Source: Desulfopila aestuarii DSM 18488
GTDB lineage: Bacteria > Desulfobacterota > Desulfobulbia > Desulfobulbales > Desulfocapsaceae
DNA length: 64,000 bases
Assembly (NCBI RefSeq): GCF_900143695.1
Contig: NZ_FRFE01000023.1
Location: forward strand, 1-64,000
Reading direction: 5' to 3'
Below, in pieces: positions 1-8,274 of the stretch (position 1 is the stretch's first letter; every line of letters starts with the position of its first letter). A program made the position numbers and the translations under genes. The notes below the pieces were generated by a model. It worked only from the letters and a program-made list of their open reading frames with translations, was not told where the DNA came from and made no database searches.

Positions 1-225
1 CTTTTCCTGGACCTGGGATTGTACCGCAAGAGGAAAAAAACGCGGTTGCGGTTCGTGAGAAACCTTCAATGAGCTCTTTCGACGCCAGTAACCAAATGTC
101 GCCAAAGAGAGCATGTTCTCCCGGCAATATGATGATTGCGTCAGGCCGCTACTCTCCCATGAGCGGATGTGTTCCTGCCAATATTCCTGCTTGGCCGACC
201 GATTCTTGCTATGCTCTGTTTTCAT
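1..225 (-). CDS. IS66-type accessory protein TnpA, partial (3' end outside the window)
   Basis: This is the N-terminal 75 codons of a small IS66-family accessory protein, starting at ATG 225-223 behind a GGGAGG ribosome site. The residues read KQEYWQEHIRSW, then SGLTQSSYCRE, then FGYWRRK. This is the usual helix-turn-helix pattern of IS66 TnpA proteins, with a tryptophan-rich start, the 'SGLTQ..YC' helix and a 'YWRR' end. In the family the gene precedes tnpB and the transposase tnpC, and its product is thought to bind DNA. The frame stays open to the window edge with no stop, so I cannot say whether the element is intact. Confidence 0.7.
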   Translation of the reverse strand, partial: MKTEHSKNRSAKQEYWQEHIRSWESSGLTQSSYCRENMLSLATFGYWRRKSSLKVSHEPQPRFFPLAVQSQVQEK

Positions 226-305
226 TGTGCCCTCCCGTGGTCTGGTTTGCCACAATGAAACAGATTGTTAACGATATGAAAAGATGGCGTTTGTTGAGCG
301 CTTAC
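1..305 (-). mobile_element. End of an IS66-family insertion sequence, running off the left edge
   Basis: Read on the minus strand, the element begins at 305 with GTAAGCGCTCAACAAACGCC, which has the GTAAGCG start usual for IS66 terminal repeats. About 80 bases inside it lies a tnpA-like reading frame (1-225). The rest of the element (tnpB, tnpC and the other end) would lie left of this window. The next eight bases, 306-313, would be one copy of an 8-bp target duplication, but the partner copy is out of view. The family call rests on the terminal motif and the TnpA-type protein together. Confidence 0.65.
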
Positions 306-594
306 TTTCTCCTGGTACTCATAAGCCCTTTCTTTGGGTTAGCTATAATCGACGGTTGCTCCATTTCTGAGCAATTCTATGGAAGCGTCAGCCCCAACAT
401 CTCAGGAAGGTAACAACGCGGTGCTGGCAGGGTGTTAAGACCTTCGATGTAGCAAGATTAACCATGATGATCACTGGTTTACCCAGTAAATTATGTTGTT
501 ATTGAAAATCAATCTTGCCTCTTTCGTTTGTTTGCAACAGATGGGATCTGTCCCGAATGGCGCTATTTATTAGGTCGATTTATTTATTCGTCAA
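306..594. other. Intergenic, no gene seen
   Basis: Non-coding stretch between the IS66-type end and the stop of the LuxR gene. It contains GGGATCTGTCCC at 543-554. A similar TCTGTCCC string recurs near 2010 and 24573. I see no RNA gene or convincing terminator. Confidence 0.4.
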
Positions 595-1371
595 TCACAG
601 TAACCCGTTTTGAAAGGCTATGCGAGTGAGCTCAACTGACGTATTGCAATTCAGTTTCTTTAGCAAGTTTCGCCTATGAGTATCAACCGTATGGCGACTG
701 ATAAAAAGTTCATTGCTAATCTGTTGGCTAGACTTTCCCAATGCAATATTTCTTAGAATTTCAAACTCTCTGCTTGTGATATCTAATCGTGTCGATTCCT
801 TGGAATCGTAAATTCTTGAAAAGAAAATCTCCAGTAAATTATCATTCATTATTTTCATTAAAAGTCTTACTGGTAGCACTTTGTTGTTGTCTAATGTGAC
901 AATATTGCCAAGAAACAATGAAGGCTTCCCTTCCTGATCTGTTTCAAGAACATAAAGATGCTCAAGTAAATTTACATATTTCCCGTTTTTAACTTTAAAT
1001 CTGTAATTAAATTGCGTAAAAGTTTTTTTTATATCTGTGGTTCGGGAGAGATTTTCTAGAGAAGTAGATATCTTAGGGTATAGTTTTTCAATCAGAATAT
1101 TTGCTTCATCTGGGTGAAGGTTTTCAAAAAAAAGGTCGAGACCTTTGCTGAGCACCTCGCTATTCGTATAGCCAGTAACTTTTTCCTGTTGCTTCCCCAT
1201 AAAATGGTACAACCCCCTAGCGGGCTCTACTACAAAGAAAAATGAGGCTGAGTCGGGCAGAAATTTATCAATCGCAATTTGCTGCTTAATGTGATCCTTG
1301 ACTATATCATCTGGCACGTAGCCACTTTCAAAGACTTCCTGGCAAGCTTTTACATACTCTCTTACTTTCAT
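595..1371 (-). CDS. PAS-like sensor with LuxR-type DNA-binding domain
   Basis: A 258-residue transcription regulator. The last 65 residues form a LuxR/GerE helix-turn-helix: 'LTSREFEIL'-like 'ITSREFEIL', then ALGKSSQQISNEL, then ISRHTVDTHRRNLLKKL. The region from about 40 to 170 ('FVVEPARGLYHFMG', 'VNLLEHLYVLETD') resembles a PAS fold, so it probably senses a small ligand or redox state. There is no phosphoacceptor receiver domain and no membrane segment, so it looks cytoplasmic and one-component. The start is supported by GGAGGAG just upstream. It is transcribed away from the small genes at 1522-1954 and may regulate them. The ligand and targets cannot be seen. Confidence 0.8.
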   Translation of the reverse strand: MKVREYVKACQEVFESGYVPDDIVKDHIKQQIAIDKFLPDSASFFFVVEPARGLYHFMGKQQEKVTGYTNSEVLSKGLDLFFENLHPDEANILIEKLYPKISTSLENLSRTTDIKKTFTQFNYRFKVKNGKYVNLLEHLYVLETDQEGKPSLFLGNIVTLDNNKVLPVRLLMKIMNDNLLEIFFSRIYDSKESTRLDITSREFEILRNIALGKSSQQISNELFISRHTVDTHRRNLLKKLNCNTSVELTRIAFQNGLL

Positions 1372-1521
1372 CTTCGCTCCTCCACCAGGTTAGAAAATAC
1401 TCAGTAATGAGTATTTACAGACATGAGGTGCATGGGTCAACATTCTTCTGTGCTTACTGACAATGGAAAGATCAGTCATCTGCAGGAGTGAACAGAAATC
1501 AATTGAAATGGAGATGGTAAA

Positions 1522-1659
1522 ATGACTAGTTATTCTGATATTATAGTTGGGGTATGGATGCTACCAGTTGTGACACAACTGATTTTCCCACTTTTGTTAT
1601 TTGTAGGATTCAGCATCGTGCGTATAGGTAGGGTGATATCAAGCGGCATTTCACGTTAA
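1522..1659 (+). CDS. Small single-span membrane protein, unknown
   Basis: A 45-residue frame beginning at ATG 1522 with GGAG eight bases upstream. Residues 8-34 are almost wholly hydrophobic (VGVWMLPVVTQLIFPLLLFV and on), followed by a basic tail (RIGRVISSGISR). This is the profile of a single-span inner-membrane peptide with its positive end in the cytoplasm. It lies 28 bases before the next small frame and diverges from the LuxR gene. I recognise no family. The ribosome site and clean hydrophobic segment make it a plausible real gene, but chance cannot be excluded. Confidence 0.45.
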   Translation: MTSYSDIIVGVWMLPVVTQLIFPLLLFVGFSIVRIGRVISSGISR

Positions 1660-1687
1660 AATTAATTAGGAAATTGTCCTGCCCAGG

Positions 1688-1954
1688 ATGCAAGTGCACA
1701 ATATGAAAGATAATATACCGGACAGGGAAATGTTGTCTCAAGAAATCCTTGCGTCTTTTACCGTGGAAAGTGATAATCATGAACTCAAAACCATTCTTGT
1801 CGTTCAAGATATTCATCAGTTTTATCAAAAGGATAAAACATATCGCAAAACCTATCGTTTAGGCTCACTTGAAGGAGAATGCGTATATTTAACAGGTGAT
1901 CCGAATGTTTTTAAATTAGAAACAGGAGCAATTTTAAAGAGAAAGTCGAGATAA
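1688..1954 (+). CDS. Hypothetical protein, 88 residues
   Basis: An 88-residue soluble protein of mixed charge with no signal peptide or membrane segment. It could start at ATG 1688 or ATG 1703. The second has AGGA about 14 bases upstream, so neither is certain. The C-terminal half (YRLGSLEGECVYLTGDPNVF, then KLETGAILKRKSR) reads like a small beta-rich domain, but I cannot name it. It follows the small membrane frame closely, so the two may be cotranscribed. The LuxR regulator opposite is the only functional context. Confidence 0.5.
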   Translation: MQVHNMKDNIPDREMLSQEILASFTVESDNHELKTILVVQDIHQFYQKDKTYRKTYRLGSLEGECVYLTGDPNVFKLETGAILKRKSR

Positions 1955-1959
1955 GCCCG

Positions 1960-2655
1960 TCGGATGGTTTTTGAATGAAACCTCCTGCATTTTAAAAAAG
2001 ATTGGGTCTGTCCCCGATCATTCTTTGTCCAATACTGGCAACAATGCTCTTTTAAACAAATGTACATAACCCACCACAGGATTTCGTGGCATTCTACCAT
2101 GCAATGAAGCCCCAGCTTTGTTTTTCATGCAGGGGCTTTGATTTTTTAGGCTCTGCTTTGTCTGCTGGGTTTGTTTAGATATGGGGGGAAATCAAACTAT
2201 CTTTCCAATCACAATTGAGCGAAGCGGAGTCAGAACATTATTGATGAACGTCCCTGCGTCACGTAGCCGGAAAAATTTTGATTATATTAGCAAGACTAAG
2301 GTTTCCTCAATGACTCTTCTTGGAAACTTGAGATGTCTATTGAATCAAGGAAGTTCTGTTTTTCAAATTCCTAACAGGAAAAATGCAGTCTTCGACTGTA
2401 GATAGTCCATGAACTTATTTGCCTTAGTCGTGGGAAAACATAGTTGACCTTATTCCTGAAGTTCTCTCAACAGAGAAGGGAGCGAGACAATAGCGCTGAC
2501 CTTGGCAATCGAGATCGGCGTTGGGGTAGATTAAATTTTCTGATGGTGCCAAAAAGATATAACAACCTGTTTTAAAATATTCCATTTCGGCATATGTCCC
2601 CGGTATCAAATCAAAAAGGAACAACCTCAAATCAACAGGGGACATGGAGTCAACC
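1960..2655. other. Intergenic, degenerate DNA
   Basis: About 700 bases in which no frame on either strand has a recognisable product. Short open frames at 2181-2405 (+) and 2424-2657 (-) lack ribosome sites and family features. GGGTCTGTCCCCGAT lies at 2004-2018, and a terminator-like hairpin sits at 2107-2147. Together with the pseudogene just downstream, this looks like decayed sequence. Confidence 0.4.
2107..2147 (+). terminator. Rho-independent terminator-like hairpin
   Basis: AAGCCCC (2107-2113) pairs with GGGGCTT (2132-2138), followed closely by ATTTTTT. It lies 150 bases past the 88-residue frame and could end its transcript. Confidence 0.5.
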
Positions 2656-2660
2656 ATCAG

Positions 2661-2910
2661 ATGGCTTGCAGGGGCCGTAACCGGCTAGTGATGCGGGCCG
2701 ACATTTCAGGTGCGTTCCTGGGCATCCAAACACGCTCTGCGTCTCCGACGATCACCAGCAATTCGCTGACTATCCCGGAGTCAATGGGGGTATTCGATAT
2801 CGACTCGATCATGCTGATCGCACTCATCAAGCAGATACCCACCGAAGGCTTGTTCTTCTCAGGCAACGATATCCGCCAGTCGACGAAGATTTACATCGGA
2901 CCCGGTCTTA
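2661..2910 (+). pseudogene. Fragment of a methylenetetrahydrofolate reductase gene
   Basis: This 250-base remnant encodes CRGRNRLVMRADISGAFLGI, then in the +1 frame NTLCVSDDHQQFADYPGVNG, then back in the first frame VFDIDSIMLI and GLFFSGNDIRQSTKIYIG. In the MetF/MTHFR family the matching segment reads roughly C-RDRNR-, -D-GA--LGI-N-LC-TGDH, -VFDIDS--L and -F-G. The two frame changes sit at an A run (about 2728-2730, one A too few) and a G run (about 2786-2790, one G too many). Both ends of the gene are missing and there is no start codon context. It is a dead fragment. No intact copy is in the window. Confidence 0.7.
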
Positions 2911-2999
2911 TACAAAAGGCTAGGGGCCTATTTTTATGATCACCTGAAAAAGCCAATTTTTATCACCTATCACCCTTCACAATTACTCTGCGCCAGTCG

Positions 3000-3122
3000 T
3001 CACTCGCCCGCGCTCTCTCCCAGCATCTTGCGATCCAGGCTGCCAACAACCGTAGTGAGAGTGGCATAGCTCCTGAGAATCTTGTTGTGATGTTCACTCT
3101 GGGAGATAGGGCCAAATACATA
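3000..3122 (-). pseudogene. Possible C-terminal gene remnant, unidentified
   Basis: On the minus strand, downstream of the RND gene, an open frame without a start ends at 3000. It encodes YVFGPISQSEHHNKILRSYA followed by TLTTVVGSLDRKML. The regular helical pattern looks like the tail of a real protein, not random sequence, but I cannot assign a family. It could equally be chance. Confidence 0.2.
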
Positions 3123-3138
3123 CCTGCATGTCAGGAGA

Positions 3139-6100
3139 TTACCCTTTGCTCTCCACGTTCTTCCGCTCCGTTCGTTCCATGGCCAGTCTTTGAGCCGTCT
3201 CGCCCGGCAGACCCGTGCGACGGGCTAGCAAGCTGTAGGCCACCGGAACGATGAGCATGGTGAAAAACGTTGCTGCCAGCACCCCAACCAACACCACAAT
3301 GCCGATGACCATACGCGTCTCGGCTCCCGCTCCGGAGGAGAGAATCAGCGGTACCGCCCCGGCGGCGGTGGTGATGCCGGTCATCACTATAGGCCGCAAA
3401 CGGATCTCGGCACCGTAGAGCACCGCCCGGCTAAACGACATACGCTGTCTGCGGAGTTGATTGATAAACTCGACAATGAGAATGCCATTCTTGGCGGCTA
3501 GACCCACCAGCATCACGAGGCCGATCTGGCTGTAGAGATTAAGGGTGTTGCTAGTGAGATAAAGACCAAACAGCCCGCCAGCCATGGCCAGGGGAACAGT
3601 CAGCATGATAATCAATGGATTCAGCCAGCTTTCGAACTGGGCCGCCAGCACTAGAAACACCACGACGATTCCTAGCACAAAAATAAAGACGATCGACTGC
3701 GAGGAACTCTGGTAATCCTGGGATATGCCCTTGTAGTCGATGATCACCTGTTCAGGCAGATGTTTTTTTGACAGGTCCTGTAGATACCCGAGGGCTTGGC
3801 CAAGAGCTAAACCGTCGGCGAGGTTTGCCTCGAGGGTGATGGCCCGTACCCGGTTGTAACGGTTAAGCGAACTCGAATCGGCGAATTCTGAAAGGCTGAC
3901 AATGTTGGCCAGGGGCACCAGTTCTCCTGAGCTAACGGAACGGACATAGATCGCTGCAAGATCCACAGGGGAGCGTTGTTTGTCGCGCTCCCCTTCCACA
4001 ATGACATCATACTCCTCACCTTCCTCAAGAAAGGTGGTGATCCGGCGCGAGCCGAGCATGGTCTCAAGGGTTCTGCCGATGGCGCCGACAGTGACGCCGA
4101 GATCTGCCGCACGGTCGTAATCGATGGTTACCCGCAACTGTGGCTTGGTTTCCTTATAGTCCCAATCCAGACCCGTCAGGCCCGGATTGTCGGCCTCTAT
4201 CTTCTCCACCAGAATGTCACGCCAGCGGACGAGTTCCTCATAGGTGCCGCCGCCGATCACGAACTGCACAGGTTTTTGAATCGATGAGCCAAACCCCTGG
4301 CGCATCACGGGAAAGGCAGCCACCCCCGGAAGTCCGGCCAAGCGGCCACGGACCTCGTCCATGATTGTCCAGGCGGAGCGGCGTCGGTCATAGTCGTTGA
4401 GGACGATGATGACGATGCCGGAGTTGAAACTGGAAATGGTGCCAAAGCCCCGGGGCGTCCGGACCAGTAGCCGGGTCACCTCACCGGCGTCTACGAAGTC
4501 CAGCAATCTGCGCTCGATCTCGTCCATGTACTCGGCCATGTACTGATAGGTCGCGCCCTCTGGGCCGTTGACAATGACGAAGAACGCCCCCCGGTCCTCT
4601 TTCGGGGCATACTCACTGGGAATTTTGCTTGTCAGCCAGCCACTTCCTGCCAGCAGAAGGATGAAGGTGATGATGAGCGGGGCCGGTCGCCGGATGCACC
4701 AGGCGAGTATTCTCCGGTAGAGCCGGCGAACGCCTCGATAGAACCGGTCGATCCGGGGTTTGCCCTGCGGACCTGGCGCAGTTCTTTTAAGGATCAGCGA
4801 AGAGAGCATCGGTGAAAGACTCAAGGCCACCAGCGAGGAAAAACAGACCGCCGCGGCCATGGTCAGGGCAAACTCGGAGAACAACCGGCCGACATCTCCC
4901 TGGAGAAAGGCAATCGGCACAAACACCGCCACCAGCACCAGGGTGGTGGCAATTACCGCAAAACCGACCTGTCGGGTGCCCTCGAAGGCGGCAACCAGGG
5001 GTGTCTCCCTTCGCTCATCGATCCGCCGGTGGATGTTTTCGAGGACCACGATGGAGTCGTCAACCAGCAAGCCGATGGCCAGGACCAGGGCCAGCAGGGT
5101 CAGCAGATTGACGGAAAAGCCAAAGCCGTTCAAGGCGATGAAGGTGGCGACGATCGAGACCGGCACGGTGACCGCCGGTACCAGGGTCGCCCGTACGCTG
5201 CCAAGGAAAAGGAAAATGACCAGCACCACCAGGCCGATGGCGATGGCCAGGGTTTTATAGACTTCCAGGATGGCCTCCTCGATGAAGACCGAGGTGTCGT
5301 AGCTCTGCTTTATTTCCATACCCTGGGGCAGGGTCGGGTTGAGTCTTGCCATCTCCGCCTTGGCGCTGCGAGCCACATCGATGGTGTTGGCAGTGGACTG
5401 TTTAATGATCCCCAGCCCGACCATGGCCTCACCGTTACCGCGAAAAAAAGTGCGGTTCTCCTCGGTTCCCCGCTCGACCCGGGCAATCTCGCCAAGACGA
5501 ATCAGGTCGCCATTGTCGCCTCTGGCAACTACCAGTCTGGAGAAATCGGCTGCAGTGTGGAAATTGCGTTCCAGGCGGACGGTAAATCCACGGGTTGCCG
5601 ATTCGATGGTGCCTGCAGGGACCTCGATATTTTCTGCCCGCAGCGCCAGCTCGACATCCACCACGGTGATGTCCCTGGCGGCCATTGCCGATCGGTCGAG
5701 CCATACCCGCATGGCAAAGTTCTGGCCGCCGCCGATCCGTACTCTTGACACCCCCGAAAGCACTGAAAACCTATCGACCAGATAGCGGTCGGCATAATCG
5801 GTGAGTTCAGGGACGCTCAGTCGGTCGCTGACCAGGTTGAACCACATGATCACGTCGTCGTTGCTGTCCACTTTCTGGATCTCAGGCGGGTCGGCCTCAT
5901 CCGGCAGATCGTCGAAAATGGCCGAGACCCGGTCACGGATATCGTTGGTGGCACCGTCAATGTCCCGCTCTGTGCTGAATTCGACGGTGACCGTCGATCT
6001 GCCATCGGTGCTCGCCGACTCGATGGAGCGGATACCCTCAACGCCGGCGATTCGCTCCTCGATAAGCTGAGTGATCTGGGTCTCCACCACGTTGGCTGAG

Positions 6101-6261
6101 GCACCGGGATAATCGGTTTCTACAGTCACCACCGGAGGGTCGATATCCGGATACTCCCTCAAGGGCAGACGGGAGAAACTCACCAGGCCGAATACCACCA
6201 GCAGAATTGACAGCACCGAGGCAAAGACTGGACGCTTGACGGAAAGATCGGAGAGAATCAT
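3139..6261 (-). CDS. RND efflux pump inner-membrane transporter (AcrB/MexB-like)
   Basis: A 1040-residue proton-driven multidrug or small-molecule exporter of the HAE1 group, at the family's usual length. It starts with the typical 'SDLSVKRPVFASVLS' first helix and has the two-fold repeat of membrane bundle plus periplasmic porter loops. The paired aspartates of helix 4 (AIGLLVDDSIVV) and the lysine of helix 10 (LAAKNGILIVEF) that carry the proton relay are present. Its ATG overlaps the stop of the adaptor gene by four bases, so the two are translated together. No outer-membrane channel gene is adjacent, so a TolC-like protein elsewhere would be needed. The substrate is unknown. Confidence 0.92.
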   Translation of the reverse strand: MILSDLSVKRPVFASVLSILLVVFGLVSFSRLPLREYPDIDPPVVTVETDYPGASANVVETQITQLIEERIAGVEGIRSIESASTDGRSTVTVEFSTERDIDGATNDIRDRVSAIFDDLPDEADPPEIQKVDSNDDVIMWFNLVSDRLSVPELTDYADRYLVDRFSVLSGVSRVRIGGGQNFAMRVWLDRSAMAARDITVVDVELALRAENIEVPAGTIESATRGFTVRLERNFHTAADFSRLVVARGDNGDLIRLGEIARVERGTEENRTFFRGNGEAMVGLGIIKQSTANTIDVARSAKAEMARLNPTLPQGMEIKQSYDTSVFIEEAILEVYKTLAIAIGLVVLVIFLFLGSVRATLVPAVTVPVSIVATFIALNGFGFSVNLLTLLALVLAIGLLVDDSIVVLENIHRRIDERRETPLVAAFEGTRQVGFAVIATTLVLVAVFVPIAFLQGDVGRLFSEFALTMAAAVCFSSLVALSLSPMLSSLILKRTAPGPQGKPRIDRFYRGVRRLYRRILAWCIRRPAPLIITFILLLAGSGWLTSKIPSEYAPKEDRGAFFVIVNGPEGATYQYMAEYMDEIERRLLDFVDAGEVTRLLVRTPRGFGTISSFNSGIVIIVLNDYDRRRSAWTIMDEVRGRLAGLPGVAAFPVMRQGFGSSIQKPVQFVIGGGTYEELVRWRDILVEKIEADNPGLTGLDWDYKETKPQLRVTIDYDRAADLGVTVGAIGRTLETMLGSRRITTFLEEGEEYDVIVEGERDKQRSPVDLAAIYVRSVSSGELVPLANIVSLSEFADSSSLNRYNRVRAITLEANLADGLALGQALGYLQDLSKKHLPEQVIIDYKGISQDYQSSSQSIVFIFVLGIVVVFLVLAAQFESWLNPLIIMLTVPLAMAGGLFGLYLTSNTLNLYSQIGLVMLVGLAAKNGILIVEFINQLRRQRMSFSRAVLYGAEIRLRPIVMTGITTAAGAVPLILSSGAGAETRMVIGIVVLVGVLAATFFTMLIVPVAYSLLARRTGLPGETAQRLAMERTERKNVESKG

Positions 6262-7343
6262 GGCGTTGCCTGCAACTGCTGCTTGTTCAGCAGTTCCTCC
6301 AGCGGGAGGGTTCCGTCGTCAATGGCCTGGATGATGACCTGCTGACCTGGACGCACCTTGAGGGTGCCGTGGGTAATGACCAGGGCACCGGGATCCAGAC
6401 CAGCTCTAATTTCCACTCGCCCGTCGCGGCGCTGACCGATTGCCACCTCCTTGGTCACCACTGTTGATTGCTCTCCTTGCTGCTCGACCAGCAATACCGA
6501 GTTGACGCTGCCGCGGGGAATGAGCGCCTCTTCCGGCACGGTCAGCGACGTACGGGGATTTTTCAACAACGTGACGTTCATCAGCATCCCCGGACGTAGT
6601 GTGCCATCTCCATTGTCCAGCAGGGCCCGGACCACCACCGATCGGGTGACCGGGTCGATGCGGCTGCCGACACTACTCACCGTGCCGGCAAAAATCCGCT
6701 CAACAAATGCCGGACTGCGGGCCTCCACTGCGATACCTGGCCTCAGGGCTGCCAGATGAATGGCTGGCACGCTGAAATCAAGCTTCATCTGACTCAAGTC
6801 ATCAAGCGTAGTTATCACATCGCCTGGCTCAATAAGTGCGCCCACGCTAATCGTGCGCAGGCCGACTACCCCGGCAAAGGGCGCGAGGATCAGCCGGTCC
6901 TTGAGACGCGATTCGATGGCCCGCAGGCGTGCCTTGGCCGCGGCCAATTCCCGTTCACGCAGATCAAGCTGAGCCGGTGCCGCCACCCCTAGGCGAACCA
7001 ATGGCAGCTCTCTATCGTACTGTTTCTGGGCCTCGGCGACATTGGAGAGTTCCTCTTCCAATTGGGCATGTTCCTCGAGACTGGTCATTTCCGCCAGAAT
7101 ATCGCCCTTGGCCACCCGTTGGCCATCTTCGAAGTGAATGGCAGTGAGGGTGTCGGTCACCGTCGAAGTGATATCCACCGTCTCATTCGCCCGCAGGCTG
7201 CCCAATAATTCCAGCCGATCAATCAGTGGTTCACTACGGGCTTTAGCAACGATCACTCCCAGGGGTTGTCTGGCTTCGGTGCTTGCCACAACCAGAAAAA
7301 GAACACCAAGGATCAAGATACGACAGGGAAATGAGAGGGTCAT
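6258..7343 (-). CDS. RND efflux periplasmic adaptor (membrane fusion protein)
   Basis: The adaptor joins the RND pump to an outer-membrane channel. I place the start at ATG 7343 (MTLSFPCRILILGVLFLVVA), which gives a clean signal peptide behind AGGAG. The longer open frame back to 7397 adds an improbable leader. The family order is visible: a first beta segment (LLGSLRANETVDITS), lipoyl-like half 'FEDGQRVAKGDILAEM', an alpha hairpin with 'LREREL..AKARLRAIESRL', the second lipoyl half 'LILAPFAGVVGLR', a beta barrel and a membrane-proximal domain. Length is about 361 residues. It is the first gene of a two-gene operon with the pump. Confidence 0.9.
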   Translation of the reverse strand: MTLSFPCRILILGVLFLVVASTEARQPLGVIVAKARSEPLIDRLELLGSLRANETVDITSTVTDTLTAIHFEDGQRVAKGDILAEMTSLEEHAQLEEELSNVAEAQKQYDRELPLVRLGVAAPAQLDLRERELAAAKARLRAIESRLKDRLILAPFAGVVGLRTISVGALIEPGDVITTLDDLSQMKLDFSVPAIHLAALRPGIAVEARSPAFVERIFAGTVSSVGSRIDPVTRSVVVRALLDNGDGTLRPGMLMNVTLLKNPRTSLTVPEEALIPRGSVNSVLLVEQQGEQSTVVTKEVAIGQRRDGRVEIRAGLDPGALVITHGTLKVRPGQQVIIQAIDDGTLPLEELLNKQQLQATP

Positions 7344-7478
7344 ATGCTTTATCGCTCCTTCCATGGTTATTACTCCGAAGTGGCTAAACCATGTCAAACA
7401 CAGGGAGTTAATTTCCTTTAGGTAACCCCCCGGCTTTGCCGGGGGACACCAAAAGTTTGACGGTTCCTGAAAAATGAA

Positions 7479-7526
7479 GAAGCCTCCGCTCCCGTGGACC
7501 GCTCAAAGTCACAAGAAGGAGGCTTC
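7479..7526 (+). promoter_or_regulatory. Stem-loop hiding the transposase ribosome-binding site
   Basis: GAAGCCTCC (7479-7487) is exactly complementary to GGAGGCTTC (7518-7526). The second arm contains the AAGGAGG ribosome site of the transposase and ends one base before its ATG at 7527. Repression of translation by such a stem is known for IS200. Here I infer it from the sequence. Confidence 0.6.
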
Positions 7527-7958
7527 ATGAGCAACACACAATGTTTAAGCCACTCGAGGTGGGAACGCAAGTACCACGTCGTGTGGATACCGAAGTGTCG
7601 AAAGAAAACGCTTTATGGCCGGCTACGAAAGAACCTTGGTGAGGTACTGCATGAGCTGGCTCGGCAGAAGGAGAGCAAGGTATTGGAAGGGCATCTGAAG
7701 CCAGACCATGTTCACATGCTGATCTCAATACCGCCCAAATATGCGATGTCGCAAGTAGTTGGGTATATGAAGGGAAAGAGCGCAATACACATTGCGCGCA
7801 ACTACCTTGGGCAGAAATAGAACTACAGTGGGATGCACTTCTGGGCACGAGGCTATTTTGTCTCAACTGTGGGCACCGACGAGGAGGTTGTTCGAGCATA
7901 CATCCGAGAGCAGGAAAAGGAGGATCAGCGCGTCGATCAACTATCGCTCTTTAAATAG
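7527..7958 (+). pseudogene. tnpA: IS200-type Y1 transposase TnpA, in-frame stop
   Basis: The reading frame starts at ATG 7527 and would give 143 residues, the normal TnpA length. It is interrupted by TAG at 7818-7820, after ARNYLGQK, and continues in the same frame with NYSGMHFWARGYFVSTVG to a natural stop after VDQLSLFK. The early half holds the metal-binding pair in 'KPDHVHMLISIPP' (HxH). The catalytic tyrosine region ('YIREQEK') lies after the stop. Without readthrough the product loses its nucleophile and is inactive. A single base change (for example AAG to TAG) explains it. Confidence 0.85.
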
Positions 7959-8274
7959 GCCACCACCCACTGGTGGTCAGTAGATCTGTTTAACATACCG
8001 CTTTGAGCGGTCCATAATATAAAGCTACCGGCTTTGCCGGTGGATACTTACTCGTCACTATGAGGGGGCATGAGATGTGCAAATATTACAAAAATGTTAT
8101 AAAAAATTATATTGACATGGGTAAATTAAGCGAATAATCAGTGGATTGATCAGTATGTATTTTGAGCCGTTGGTATGACAAAATGGCTCATTGTCCAAGT
8201 ACTTTCGATTTCTTTTGTGTGGCGCTGCATGTGGGCGCATATGCATGTTGGGAATGATTTAACCCAGGACGCTC
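7959..8274. other. IS right end and upstream region of the TetR gene
   Basis: The first part is the right end of the IS200-type element, to about 8050. The rest is AT-rich DNA ahead of the TetR gene that carries the putative TetR box at 8137-8149. No frame or RNA gene is seen. Confidence 0.5.
8137..8149 (-). promoter_or_regulatory. Putative TetR operator, site A
   Basis: On the minus strand this reads TCAATCCACTGAT, matching the consensus TCAATC(A/C)(A/G)(C/T)T(A/G)AT shared with 8915-8927 and 13155-13167. It lies about 125 bases ahead of the TetR gene, so it may serve autoregulation. The overlapping TGATCA makes the site partly symmetric. Confidence 0.45.

Larger units (their letters stand above)
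7421..8050 (+). mobile_element. IS200/IS605-type element, transposase-only, decayed
   Basis: The element carries one Y1-type transposase gene between subterminal hairpins, the hallmark of IS200-type elements that lack classic inverted ends. The left hairpin is CCCCCGGC-TTT-GCCGGGGG (7427-7445). The right hairpin is ACCGGC-TTT-GCCGGT (8027-8041), with the same GGCTTTGCC core. GGACCGCTCAAAG at 7496-7508 is exactly complementary to 8001-8013, so left and right ends can also pair. Exact cleavage sites are not determined, so the edges are approximate. The transposase has an internal stop, so the copy is probably immobile on its own. Confidence 0.75.

Noticed and set aside
2424-2657. 77-residue minus-strand frame
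   Set aside because: No convincing ribosome site, no family likeness, and it lies in decayed DNA.
5029-5748. 239-residue plus-strand open frame inside the RND gene
   Set aside because: Shadow frame in a high-GC gene, with low-complexity Gln/Asp/Gly content and no ribosome site.
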